A stretch of DNA of 17,580 bases from SKVL01 sp051745565. GTDB taxonomy: Bacteria > Patescibacteriota > Minisyncoccia > Phycocordibacterales > CSBR16-193. The position numbers and the translations under genes were made by a program. Position 1 is the first letter of the stretch. Each line of letters begins with the position of its first letter. Of the stretch, positions 7,252 to 14,882 are shown one piece after another. Below the pieces are notes generated by a model. That model saw only the letters and a program-made list of their open reading frames with translations. It was not told where the DNA came from and made no database searches. Location of the stretch: positions 1-17,580 of the forward strand of contig JBNJEF010000010.1 in assembly GCA_051745565.1 (NCBI GenBank). Direction: 5' to 3'.

Positions 7252-8292
7252 ATGCCAAAAACCGCTATCGTAACTTTCCAACCTAAGCAGGTAGTTAGTA
7301 ATCTTCTTCAGCCTCTTTCCGAAAGAGGGAGAGAAGTTGTTATTCATCGTTTCGGTTTAGGGGATAGTGTGCAAAAAGAGACCTTGGAGGCTATAGGAAG
7401 AAGATATGGAGTTACCCGTGAAAGGGTCCGGCAGATAGAGAGGCATTCCATAGCTACCATAAAATCGTCCAAAGAGTACCAAAAGGCCTCTCATGCCTTT
7501 GATGAGCTACACGATATAATTAAAGAGTTGGGTATGGTTATTTCCGAAGAGGATCTGCTTGAGTATCTGTCAAAGGACAGATCAACGCAGAATCACTTTC
7601 AGTTCTTGCTTCATTTGGGTGATTGTTTTAATAGGGAAAAAGAAGATAATCACTTCAGACACAGGTGGAGTGTTGACCTTGATCTTTCTGCTAAGATATA
7701 TGACTCTTTGCAGAAACTATATCAAAATCTTTCTGATGAAGAATTGGTTTCCGAGCCGGATATGATAAGGAGGTTCTTGGAGCATCTGGGTGATGTTTCT
7801 GATGAGTATAAACGAGAGGAGATAGCCAGAAGATGGCTGTCCATTTCCAAGAAAATAGCCAAGAATCCTTTAGGTGAGTGGGGCAGGTCCAATTCAGCCA
7901 ATATAAATACCAAGGGAATGAGAGACTATGCCTTTTTGGTGTTGAGGAAAAAAGGTGAGCCTGTTCACTTTAGGGAAGTTGCTAAAGCCATTGAGGAAAC
8001 TTTCAATAGGAAAGCACATGTTGCCACTACTCATAATGAATTAATAAAAGATCCACGTTTTGTTTTGGTGGGAAGAGGTCTTTATGCTCTTAAGGAGTGG
8101 GGTTATTCAGGTGGGGTGGTTAGAGATGTTATTAAAGAGATCCTAAAAGAAGAAGGGCCTCTTTCTGCAGAAGAGATCGTTGATAAAGTGCTAAAAAAGC
8201 GTTTCGTGAGAGAGAATACGGTGTTGGTTAATTTGCAGAACCCTAGTTACTTTAGAAAAGATGAAAACGGGCTCTTTCATGTGGTAGAATAA
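7252..8292 (+). CDS. Sigma-70 region 4 / HARE-HTH transcriptional regulator
   Basis: A DNA-binding protein of 346 residues from the ATG at 7252; an upstream TTG at 7192 is open but adds a non-conserved-looking extension. Residues about 20-75 match sigma-70 region 4 (LSERGREVVIHRFGL then IGRRYGVTRERVRQIERHSI), the -35-recognising helix-turn-helix. No region 2 is present, so it cannot be a complete sigma factor. A helical middle (about 80-220) follows. Residues about 223-288 (MRDYAFLVLRKKGEPVHFREV...RFVLVGRGLYAL) resemble a HARE-HTH domain as in the RNA polymerase delta subunit, and about 289-346 look like another winged helix. It probably modulates RNA polymerase or a promoter set. First gene of a tight operon (8 nt to the next gene). 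Confidence 0.75.
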   Translation: MPKTAIVTFQPKQVVSNLLQPLSERGREVVIHRFGLGDSVQKETLEAIGRRYGVTRERVRQIERHSIATIKSSKEYQKASHAFDELHDIIKELGMVISEEDLLEYLSKDRSTQNHFQFLLHLGDCFNREKEDNHFRHRWSVDLDLSAKIYDSLQKLYQNLSDEELVSEPDMIRRFLEHLGDVSDEYKREEIARRWLSISKKIAKNPLGEWGRSNSANINTKGMRDYAFLVLRKKGEPVHFREVAKAIEETFNRKAHVATTHNELIKDPRFVLVGRGLYALKEWGYSGGVVRDVIKEILKEEGPLSAEEIVDKVLKKRFVRENTVLVNLQNPSYFRKDENGLFHVVE

Positions 8293-8300
8293 AACCGGTT

Positions 8301-9671
8301 ATGCCGGATCCACAAAACTCAGCTTCCAATAAAAATAAAGAAGATAAAATCGACAGGATCATACGTATCTCGGTTTACGTTTTTGTGGGAATTATTCCTT
8401 TGGTGATCCTGGCTTCTTTATGGTTTGTGATATCCATGACCTCCGGATCGGTGGAGCTTTTCTTTAAGATCCTTCTGGGCATTCTCTTGGTGTTAATGCC
8501 CTTTATTTTTATTGTTGCTTCGGTAAAGACATATTTAAATTATAAAAAGATCCTTTTCTCCATAGAAGCAGGCTCTGTTTTGCTTGAGGTAAAAGTTCCC
8601 AAAGACGTTAACAAACCCCTTGTCGCCATGGAATTGTTGTTGGAGGCGTTTCATCAGACGGGAGGAGAGGGTACTTTCATAGATAGGTGGGTAAAGGGTA
8701 AAACCCGGCCCTGGTTTTCATTGGAGATGGTTTCCATAGAGGGTGAAATACATTTTTTTGTTTGGATGCGGAAAATATGGAGAAGGCATATTGAATCTTT
8801 CATATATTCGCAGTACCCGGATGCCGAGGTTTATGAAGTTGAAGATTATGTTAATTTTGTACCGTTTGATCCTAAAAAGTATAATTTCTGGGGTTGTGAA
8901 TATAATCTCACCAAAGCGGACCCTTATCCCATAAAAACGTATATAGATTATGGCCTTGACAGGGAAACCAAAGAAGAGTATTTGGTAGATCCCATTAATT
9001 CCGTACTTGAATTTCTCTCTTCCGTTAATACCGGTGAGTATATATGGATCCAGATACTCATAAGAGCACATAAGAAGGAAAAGAAGCAACCGGGTACATT
9101 TTTCAAAAAAAGAGATTGGAAAGAGGAGGGAAGAGAATTAATAAAAAAGATAATAAAGGAGAACGCTCCCTCTAAGTCGTCTGTCCCCGGTGCACAAGAA
9201 GGGGAGGAATCGGAGGGGGCTCCTTCTCTTAATCTTACTACATGGCAGGCCAATATGATAAAGGCTATAGAGAGGAACCTTGATAAAAGAGCTTTTGATA
9301 CGGGTATTCGTTCTTTGTACATAGCCGAGCATGACTCTTTTAATCCCGTTACCATAAGCGGGCTTGTGAGCGTTTTCAAACAGTATAATTCAGAGCATAT
9401 GAACGGCCTGGCTCCTAAAAGGGGGCATACGATCTTTAATTACCCTTGGCAGGATTATAAGAGCATGAGAAAGAATAAGGTGTCATGGAGATTGTATGAT
9501 GCTTACAGATGGAGATCGTATTTTCATCCACCTCACCGTTCCCCACATAATGTTATGAGTACCGAAGAGGTGGCCACGATTTTCCATATTCCGGGAATAT
9601 CCGCGACGATGCCGACCTTACCGAGAGTTACTTCGCGTAAAGGTGATGCACCATCTAATCTGCCCGGATAG
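8301..9671 (+). CDS. DUF8128-like membrane protein, possibly linked to type IV secretion-type ATPases
   Basis: A 456-residue inner-membrane protein. A charged N-terminus (1-22) is followed by two membrane segments (about 23-46 and 57-75), then a large soluble domain. The soluble part has VKVP-like 'LLEVKVPKDVN', an FFVWMRKIWRRHIESFIYSQYPDAEV block, GEYIWIQILIRAH, and the C-terminal signature STEEVATIFHIPG...TMPTLPRVTSRKGDAPSNLPG. From memory, this ending is typical of Patescibacteria proteins (DUF8128) that precede or are fused to a VirB4/TraD-like ATPase. No ATPase lies beside it here; the next gene is mltG. The ATG is 8 nt after the regulator stop, suggesting coupled translation. Function is inferred only from family resemblance. 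Confidence 0.6.
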   Translation: MPDPQNSASNKNKEDKIDRIIRISVYVFVGIIPLVILASLWFVISMTSGSVELFFKILLGILLVLMPFIFIVASVKTYLNYKKILFSIEAGSVLLEVKVPKDVNKPLVAMELLLEAFHQTGGEGTFIDRWVKGKTRPWFSLEMVSIEGEIHFFVWMRKIWRRHIESFIYSQYPDAEVYEVEDYVNFVPFDPKKYNFWGCEYNLTKADPYPIKTYIDYGLDRETKEEYLVDPINSVLEFLSSVNTGEYIWIQILIRAHKKEKKQPGTFFKKRDWKEEGRELIKKIIKENAPSKSSVPGAQEGEESEGAPSLNLTTWQANMIKAIERNLDKRAFDTGIRSLYIAEHDSFNPVTISGLVSVFKQYNSEHMNGLAPKRGHTIFNYPWQDYKSMRKNKVSWRLYDAYRWRSYFHPPHRSPHNVMSTEEVATIFHIPGISATMPTLPRVTSRKGDAPSNLPG

Positions 9672-9694
9672 AAAGGTGTTCTTGCGGATGTTTT

Positions 9695-10669
9695 GTGAAT
9701 GCGATATCTGAGCTTATGAAAAGAGTTTTTTGTAAAAGTAATCTTTTGAACATCGGTGCCCTTTTGGTATCTATTTTGGTTATTATATTCGTGGTAGGTG
9801 TTGCACCTCCCGACAATGATGATTTTCCGATAGTTCTGGAGATAGAGGAAGGTGATAATTTAAGTGGTATAAGTAAAAAGGTCAAAGAGAAGAATCTGGT
9901 TCGTTCCCCATTGTTTTTTAGAACCATTGTTATCATCCTAGAAGGAGAAAACAGCATTCCGGCCGGAGATTATTATTTTAATAAGCCGGAACCGGTTTAC
10001 ACGGTAGCACAAAGAATAGTGGAAGGAGATTATGGACTGGAACCCATAAGGGTGACTCTTAGAGAGGGTTGGGATGTTTTTGAGACAGCTGATTATTTGG
10101 ATGAGAGATTTGTCAGATTTGATAAAGAGATTTTTTTTGAAATCTCAAAAGAAGGATATTTGGCTCCTGATACCTACTTCTTTTCCCCTTTAAGTTCTAC
10201 AGAGCATTTAGTGGAAAGAATGGAGAGTAATTTTGAGTCAAAATGGCAGAGGGTTGAGGAGGATTTTGAGCTGGATAGATCAAAGGAGGAGATCGTAATT
10301 ATGGCTTCAATACTGGAGAAGGAGGCCAACACAATTGAGAGTAAACGCAAGATCGCTGATATTCTCTGGAGACGCCTTGAAGATGGTATGCCTTTGCAGG
10401 TGGATGCTTCTTTCTCTTATGTTAATAACAAGAATACTTATCAGCTTACCTTGGAAGATCTCAAGATAGACAACCCTTATAATACATACAAGAATACCGG
10501 ACTTCCGCCAACTCCTATAGCTAATCCGGGAATGAATGCTATAATGGCGGCCATTGATCCCATTGACAACCCTTACTGGTATTTCTTGTCGGATCTTTCC
10601 GGAAATATGTATTATGGACGAGATTTTGATGAGCATCAGTACAACAGAGAGAACTACTTGAGAAAGTAA
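9695..10669 (+). CDS. mltG: Endolytic murein transglycosylase MltG (YceG-like)
   Basis: MltG cleaves nascent glycan strands at the outer face of the inner membrane and so sets glycan length. The protein has 324 residues with a single N-terminal membrane anchor (about 20-37), then a LysM-like subdomain (VLEIEEGDNLSGISKKVKEK), then the YceG catalytic domain. The family motif IMASILEKEA places the catalytic Glu at about E208; LQVDASFSYV, DNPYNTYKNTGLPPTPIANPG and the final YFLSDLSGNMYYGRDFDEHQYN complete it. The start is GTG at 9695; an in-frame ATG at 9716 would shorten it by 7 residues and neither has a good ribosome site. Third gene of the operon, 23 nt after the previous stop. Confidence 0.93.
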   Translation: MNAISELMKRVFCKSNLLNIGALLVSILVIIFVVGVAPPDNDDFPIVLEIEEGDNLSGISKKVKEKNLVRSPLFFRTIVIILEGENSIPAGDYYFNKPEPVYTVAQRIVEGDYGLEPIRVTLREGWDVFETADYLDERFVRFDKEIFFEISKEGYLAPDTYFFSPLSSTEHLVERMESNFESKWQRVEEDFELDRSKEEIVIMASILEKEANTIESKRKIADILWRRLEDGMPLQVDASFSYVNNKNTYQLTLEDLKIDNPYNTYKNTGLPPTPIANPGMNAIMAAIDPIDNPYWYFLSDLSGNMYYGRDFDEHQYNRENYLRK

Positions 10670-10809
10670 AGAACGTTCAGCGCGCAAGTTATAGTAAAGG
10701 AATATAAATTATACTTGAATCTCAATGGCGAAATTTGAAAGCCGGTTTTTTTGCAAGACATTTCCGGTTTTTGTTAAGGACTATAGATAAGATAAATAGA
10801 ATATTGGAA

Positions 10810-11904
10810 ATGACGGATGATAAAAATAAAACAGTATATGTGGGAATGTCGGGAGGAGTAGATAGTTCACTTTCAGCGGTTTTATTGAAAGAACAGGGGT
10901 ATAACGTTGTGGGGGTTTTCATTGATATATGGCAACCGGAATTTATTGAGTGTACTTCCGTTGATGATAAAAGAGATGCTATGAGAGTGTGTGGTCTTAT
11001 TGGTATACCTTTTAAGACCTTTGAAGCGGGAGAAGAGTATAAAGAAAAAGTGGTGGATTATATGGTTCAAGAATATAGAGCCGGAAGGACTCCCAATCCG
11101 GATATTATGTGCAACAGGCATATAAAGTTCGGTCTTTTCTTTAACTGGGCAATTAAAGACGGAGCCGATCTTGTGGCCACGGGCCATTACGCCCGCATTA
11201 GAGAAGGGGATGATAACAAAAGAGAGTTTCAGTTATTAAGAGGCAAGGATCTCAATAAAGATCAGTCATATTTCTTGTGGGCCGTTCCTTCAAGTGTTTT
11301 CTCGCGCATCATTTTTCCCATCGGTGATATGCAAAAAGAAGAGGTTCGCGAATTAGCCAAAGACAGAGAACTGCCCACCGCCAAGAAAAAGGACAGCCAG
11401 GGTGTGTGTTTTTTGGGAGAAGTGGATATAAAGACTTTCCTGTCACGCTATATTTCTCCCAAGGAGGGGAATGTTTTAAATGAAAAGGGTGAAGTTATCG
11501 GTTTTCATGATGGTGCATGGTTTTATACCATAGGACAGAGACACGGTTTCAGTGTTGAAAAAAAATCACCTGATGACGGACCTTTTTATGTGATAGAGAA
11601 AAATATTTCCGATAATACTTTGATCGTATCCAAAACTCCCCGAGAACATGAAGCTAAAGGGGCCGTATTATGCAAGGAGAACTGGATACCAGAAAAATCA
11701 TTCTTTGAATATCACAGGGAAAGTGTTCTGTGCATGACCCGTTATAGGCAAAAACCGGTGGAGTGCGAATTCTTTTCGGGGGAGACTGGAACTGAAGTAC
11801 ATTTTACACAGCCTCAGCACGGATTGGCACCCGGTCAGTCTTTGGTTGTCTACAAGGGGGAACGTTGTCTGGGGGGAGGTATTATTGATAAGATTAAAAA
11901 GTAA
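10810..11904 (+). CDS. mnmA: tRNA-specific 2-thiouridylase MnmA
   Basis: MnmA adds the 2-thio group to U34 of tRNA-Lys, -Glu and -Gln, using ATP and a relayed persulfide sulfur. With the ATG at 10810 the protein has 364 residues, normal for the family; a TTG at 10735 would add 25 residues of no family resemblance. The PP-loop SGGVDS is at 14-19, the first active cysteine C101 is in NPDIMCNRHIKFG, and the second C200 in DSQGVCFLG, close to C102/C199 of the E. coli enzyme. YTIGQRHGF and the C-terminal beta-barrel (RYRQKPVECEFF...QHGLAPGQSLVVY) are complete. The stop overlaps the start of the next gene by 1 nt (TAATG). Confidence 0.95.
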   Translation: MTDDKNKTVYVGMSGGVDSSLSAVLLKEQGYNVVGVFIDIWQPEFIECTSVDDKRDAMRVCGLIGIPFKTFEAGEEYKEKVVDYMVQEYRAGRTPNPDIMCNRHIKFGLFFNWAIKDGADLVATGHYARIREGDDNKREFQLLRGKDLNKDQSYFLWAVPSSVFSRIIFPIGDMQKEEVRELAKDRELPTAKKKDSQGVCFLGEVDIKTFLSRYISPKEGNVLNEKGEVIGFHDGAWFYTIGQRHGFSVEKKSPDDGPFYVIEKNISDNTLIVSKTPREHEAKGAVLCKENWIPEKSFFEYHRESVLCMTRYRQKPVECEFFSGETGTEVHFTQPQHGLAPGQSLVVYKGERCLGGGIIDKIKK

Positions 11905-12743
11905 TGAGTTTGGATATAATAGTTAAGAAAGCAGACGGGACACGCGAATTCTTTAACCCGGAGAAGTTAAAAGATTCACTAAGACGTTCCGGCGCGCAAG
12001 AGGAGGACGTAACAGAAACTGTAAACAGAGTGGAGGGTATACTTCACCATGACATTACTACCAAAAAAATATACAAAAAAGCTTTTTCGGAATTAAAGAA
12101 GATCAAAAGATCTGCTGCTGTAAGCTATTCTCTAAAAGAAGCGGTGAAGGATCTGGGTCCTACAGGTTTTCCTTTTGAGCGTTTTGTGGCAGGGGTTTTT
12201 TCCGAATTGGGATATGAAACCGAGGTGGGGGTGATGATGCAGGGAATGTGTATTGAGCATGAAATTGACTTTTCGGCCTGTCATGATTCCCATAATTTTA
12301 TCGCAGAGACGAAATTTCATAATGAACATGGAACAAAAAGCGATCTGCAAACCGCTCTTTATGTTAAGGCTCGTTTTGATGATCTTTGGGAGAGTCCATA
12401 CCTTACTAAAGATAAAAAACCGCACTCTGTGTGGTTGATAACGAATACTAAATTTACTCATAGTGCTCTGGAGTATGGGGAATGTGCAGGTATAACTATG
12501 ATAAGCTGGGATCATCCTGCTGAAGGAAATCTTCAGAACCTTATAGAGAAAAGCAAGAAGCATCCGATAACAGCACTGTCTAGTCTCAATAAAAATGAAA
12601 AAAGTTCCTTGCTTAAGAACGAAGTGGTTTTTTGCAGGGATCTCGTTGAATACTCCGGTGAGCTTGAGGCTATAGGTATCAATTCCAAAAAGCACAGAAG
12701 AGCGATGGAGGAAGCTGATTTTATCGTGGGTACTTATAAATAA
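11904..12743 (+). CDS. ATP-cone domain protein with Mrr-like restriction endonuclease fold
   Basis: A 279-residue protein. Residues 1-90 match an ATP-cone (IIVKKADGTREFFNPEKLKDSLRRSGA), the nucleotide-sensing module of ribonucleotide reductases and NrdR. Residues about 95-200 look like an Mrr-type PD-(D/E)xK nuclease: FPFERFVAGVFSELGYE helix, HEIDFSA with D122, and FIAETKFHN with E135 and K137. WLITNTKFTHSALEYGE is typical of the Mrr core. The C-terminal 70 residues are helical. No cognate methylase or specificity gene is nearby. Its start overlaps the mnmA stop (TAATG), so the two are probably translationally coupled. A nucleotide-gated DNA or RNA nuclease is inferred; the target is unknown. 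Confidence 0.75.
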   Translation: MSLDIIVKKADGTREFFNPEKLKDSLRRSGAQEEDVTETVNRVEGILHHDITTKKIYKKAFSELKKIKRSAAVSYSLKEAVKDLGPTGFPFERFVAGVFSELGYETEVGVMMQGMCIEHEIDFSACHDSHNFIAETKFHNEHGTKSDLQTALYVKARFDDLWESPYLTKDKKPHSVWLITNTKFTHSALEYGECAGITMISWDHPAEGNLQNLIEKSKKHPITALSSLNKNEKSSLLKNEVVFCRDLVEYSGELEAIGINSKKHRRAMEEADFIVGTYK

Positions 12744-12748
12744 AACTC

Positions 12749-12776
12749 TTGCTTTTCGCGGTAAATGTTCTAAAAT
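12749..12776 (+). promoter_or_regulatory. Candidate promoter for the DUF7282-like gene
   Basis: TTGCTT (12749-12754), a 16-nt spacer and TAAAAT (12771-12776) start just after the nuclease stop. A start near 12783 leaves a leader of about 66 nt before the ATG at 12849. Confidence 0.4.
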
Positions 12777-12848
12777 AATGACAGTTTAGTCGTTCTTTTT
12801 TTTGTTCTGCTCTTGGAGCAATTTTATGAGTTAAGAATTATTTATTTT

Positions 12849-13442
12849 ATGGATGAATATGAAAAGAATCGTGGCACTTCTCTTTTGGATTCAATGGGGA
12901 ATATGAAATACTTGGTGTTTGCGTTGGTTGTAATATTTATATTGCTTCTTTTCTTTTGGCTTACGGCTAATAACGAAGAGGCTGATAATGGAGCCGAAGA
13001 AGATGGTCAAAACGAGGAAGTTCAAGACGAAACCGATGAAGAAGAGCAGATAGAGGAAGAAACAAAAGAGGAAGACGAGGAGAAGGAAGAAGGGGGTGCA
13101 ACGGATGACGGAGAAGATAACATTGAAATTGATGATCAGGAAGCGGGGGATACTGTTTTTGTATCGGATATGGATCTTACGGAAAGTCGCTGGGTGGTGA
13201 TCCATGAGGATAAGGACGGAGAACTCGGTAATATTTTAGGTGCACGCCTTTTTCCGGAAAGCGCCACTGAAGGAAATGTGGATCTTTTGCGAGAGACCGA
13301 AGAAGGAAAAAGTTATTATGCCGTTTTGTATATGGTGGCCGAGCGTGAAAATGATGAGGGCAGGAGGTTTGATACAAACAGGGATGTTCCTCTTATAAAG
13401 GAAGAAGGCGAAATGAAGAAGATTTTATTCTCGGTGGAATAG
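12849..13442 (+). CDS. Membrane-anchored acidic protein with C-terminal DUF7282-like domain
   Basis: From the ATG at 12849 the protein has 197 residues. A short N-terminal tail is followed by one membrane segment (about 21-39, LVFALVVIFILLLFFWL), then a very acidic low-complexity linker (about 42-100, mostly Glu and Asp), then a compact C-terminal domain (about 101-197). The domain's pattern LTESRWVVIHEDKDGELGNILGARLFP...YYAVLYMVAE...RRFDTNRDVPLI resembles DUF7282, known from archaeal and CPR surface proteins. The C-terminal domain is probably outside the membrane (inferred). An upstream TTG at 12813 is in frame but less likely. It appears monocistronic, with its own promoter and terminator. 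Confidence 0.7.
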   Translation: MDEYEKNRGTSLLDSMGNMKYLVFALVVIFILLLFFWLTANNEEADNGAEEDGQNEEVQDETDEEEQIEEETKEEDEEKEEGGATDDGEDNIEIDDQEAGDTVFVSDMDLTESRWVVIHEDKDGELGNILGARLFPESATEGNVDLLRETEEGKSYYAVLYMVAERENDEGRRFDTNRDVPLIKEEGEMKKILFSVE

Positions 13443-13473
13443 AGACTTGAAGTTGTAAATATTTCCAAATAAA

Positions 13474-13508
13474 ACGCTCTATCAGAGTATCTGATAGAGC
13501 GTATTTTG
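13474..13508 (+). terminator. Strong hairpin terminator
   Basis: A perfect 12-bp stem ACGCTCTATCAG (13474-13485) / CTGATAGAGCGT (13491-13502) with loop AGTAT is followed by ATTTTGA. The A-rich sequence before it could make it bidirectional. Confidence 0.8.
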
Positions 13509-13698
13509 ATTGTATTCTCATATTGCGCCCACTTGGTTAATGAGTGCAATATGTATGTGAACTTAGTCAACATTAATGAGGTTAATTAAGCTATTTGGTG
13601 TGGATAATGATAATTTTTATGGGTGTAGTATAATTAAATAGAAGGCGATTCTCTTGTAAAAGGGCTTTCATGTCCATTAATGATTTATTAATATACAA
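13509..13698. other. Intergenic region with a second hairpin and a TATAAT box
   Basis: No gene is seen. A hairpin CATATTGC (13519-13526) / GCAATATG (13546-13553) extends to about 10 bp with a G-U pair and a 17-nt loop, and has no T-run after it. Further on, GTATAATTAAAT holds a perfect -10-like TATAAT (13629-13634). The sequence then becomes AT-rich up to the ATG at 13699. Confidence 0.5.
13629..13634 (+). promoter_or_regulatory. Candidate -10 element for the DUF4870/SDR unit
   Basis: A perfect TATAAT lies 64 nt before the start of the downstream gene. No good -35 stands at 16-18 nt. Confidence 0.35.
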
Positions 13699-14052
13699 AT
13701 GTCTGATAAAAAAGAGGGAAATAATAAAGAGAAGGATCAGGGTGAAAGGAAAATGTTTGCCGTTCTTGCTTATCTGGGCATTTTGGTTTTAGTGCCTTTC
13801 TTTACCTCCAAAAAGGATCCTTTTGTTAATTTTCATATAAAACAAGGTTTTATTCTTCTTGTTTTATGGACGTTGTACTTTTTTCTTTTAATCGTATTCC
13901 CTTTCTTTTTTTGGGTTCCCCTTTATTATCTTTTAAATCTTTTCAGTCTATTCATAATGGTCCTGGCAGGTATAGGTATATTTAATGTCTTAAATGATAG
14001 GGAAAAAGAGCTACCATTGATAGGTCAATATACTGAAAAATTTGATATCTGA
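13699..14052 (+). CDS. DUF4870 / Tic20-like small membrane protein
   Basis: A 117-residue inner-membrane protein. A charged, hydrophilic N-terminus (1-18) is followed by three hydrophobic segments (about 19-34, 46-68 and 73-95). The conserved block DPFVNFHIKQGFILLVLW and the ending GIFNVLNDREKELPLIGQY are typical of DUF4870-type proteins. The molecular role is unknown. It stops with TGA, which supports the standard bacterial code. It lies 29 nt upstream of the SDR gene and probably shares its transcript. Confidence 0.8.
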   Translation: MSDKKEGNNKEKDQGERKMFAVLAYLGILVLVPFFTSKKDPFVNFHIKQGFILLVLWTLYFFLLIVFPFFFWVPLYYLLNLFSLFIMVLAGIGIFNVLNDREKELPLIGQYTEKFDI

Positions 14053-14081
14053 TTAAAAATTAAAAGTTAACTCAAAAACAT

Positions 14082-14813
14082 ATGAGATTAAATAATAAAA
14101 CAGCTATTGTTACAGGAGCATCATCCGGAATAGGCAAGGCCATAGCCGTTGCCTTTAGTGAGGAGGGCGCTAATGTTATCTACTCCGATGTTAATGAAAT
14201 TGAAGGTTTTGTGCCGACTGAAAAGTCGGACTTCATAAAATGCGACGTATCAGATCGTGAGGAGGTGGATAGTTTGGTTATAGAGACAGTTTCAAGATTC
14301 GGCAGTTTGGATGTTATGGTTAACAATGCCGGGATCGGATCACTTGGCGGAGTAACGGAAACTGACGATGAGACTTGGAATAAAGTTTTGGGGGTTAATC
14401 TCTCGGGTGTTTTTTACGGCCTTAGAGCGGCTGCAAAGTACATGACAGATAATGGTGTAGCCGGATCCGTTATCAATATGAGTTCCATCCTGGGGAAAGT
14501 CGGACTTAAAGGTGCTTTTCCTTATTGCGTAAGCAAGGGAGGAGTAGTGCAGATGACGCATGCCGCAGCCCTGGATCTGGCGACATCCAATGTAAGGGTA
14601 AACGCTATCGCTCCCGGATTTATTGAGACCAAAATGACGGAATTTGCCAAAGAGAATGAAGATTTTTACAATATGATAGTGTCTAATACTCCTATGGGAC
14701 ACATGGGGCAACCCGAGGACATCGCATCCGCTGCGGTTTACTTAGCTTCGGAAGAATCCAAGTATATGACAGGCGAAGTTCTTTACGTTGATGGGGGTTG
14801 GACTGCTAGGTAG
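14082..14813 (+). CDS. Short-chain dehydrogenase/reductase (FabG-like)
   Basis: A classical SDR of 243 residues, an NAD(P)(H)-dependent oxidoreductase of the cytoplasm. The cofactor motif TGASSGIG is at 11-18, NNAG at 81-84, and the catalytic Ser-Tyr-Lys at S135, Y148 and K152 (YCVSK) with FabG-like spacing. IAPGFIETKM and the C-terminal TGEVLYVDGGW complete the domain. The Asp in IYSDVNE (after the second beta strand) suggests NAD rather than NADP preference. No acyl carrier protein or other fatty-acid gene is visible here, so a true FabG role cannot be claimed. No clear Shine-Dalgarno is present. Confidence 0.9.
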   Translation: MRLNNKTAIVTGASSGIGKAIAVAFSEEGANVIYSDVNEIEGFVPTEKSDFIKCDVSDREEVDSLVIETVSRFGSLDVMVNNAGIGSLGGVTETDDETWNKVLGVNLSGVFYGLRAAAKYMTDNGVAGSVINMSSILGKVGLKGAFPYCVSKGGVVQMTHAAALDLATSNVRVNAIAPGFIETKMTEFAKENEDFYNMIVSNTPMGHMGQPEDIASAAVYLASEESKYMTGEVLYVDGGWTAR

Positions 14814-14849
14814 TGGATTTTTTGGAAAAGTAAAATAGTAATATATGTG

Positions 14850-14865
14850 ATCTCTTTAAAGAGAT
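14850..14865. repeat. Perfect 16-bp palindrome before pcm
   Basis: ATCTCTTT/AAAGAGAT is an uninterrupted inverted repeat with no spacer. It ends directly before the AAGGTGG ribosome site (14866-14872) of the next gene. It could be an operator for a dimeric repressor, or chance. Confidence 0.45.
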
Positions 14866-14882
14866 AAGGTGGTTTGGATATT

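Noticed and set aside
10735..10809. TTG start extending MnmA by 25 residues
   Set aside because: The ATG at 10810 places the catalytic cysteines at C101 and C200, as in E. coli MnmA.
12132..12695. 187-codon open frame on the minus strand
   Set aside because: It is antisense to the ATP-cone nuclease gene, whose motifs are clear on the + strand; the translation has no domain features.
12972..13151. GA-rich tract as a DNA repeat or CRISPR-like array
   Set aside because: No repeated unit is seen; it is explained by an in-frame acidic linker.
14082..14813. Naming the SDR fabG
   Set aside because: The catalytic residues fit, but many SDRs share them and no fatty-acid gene is nearby.
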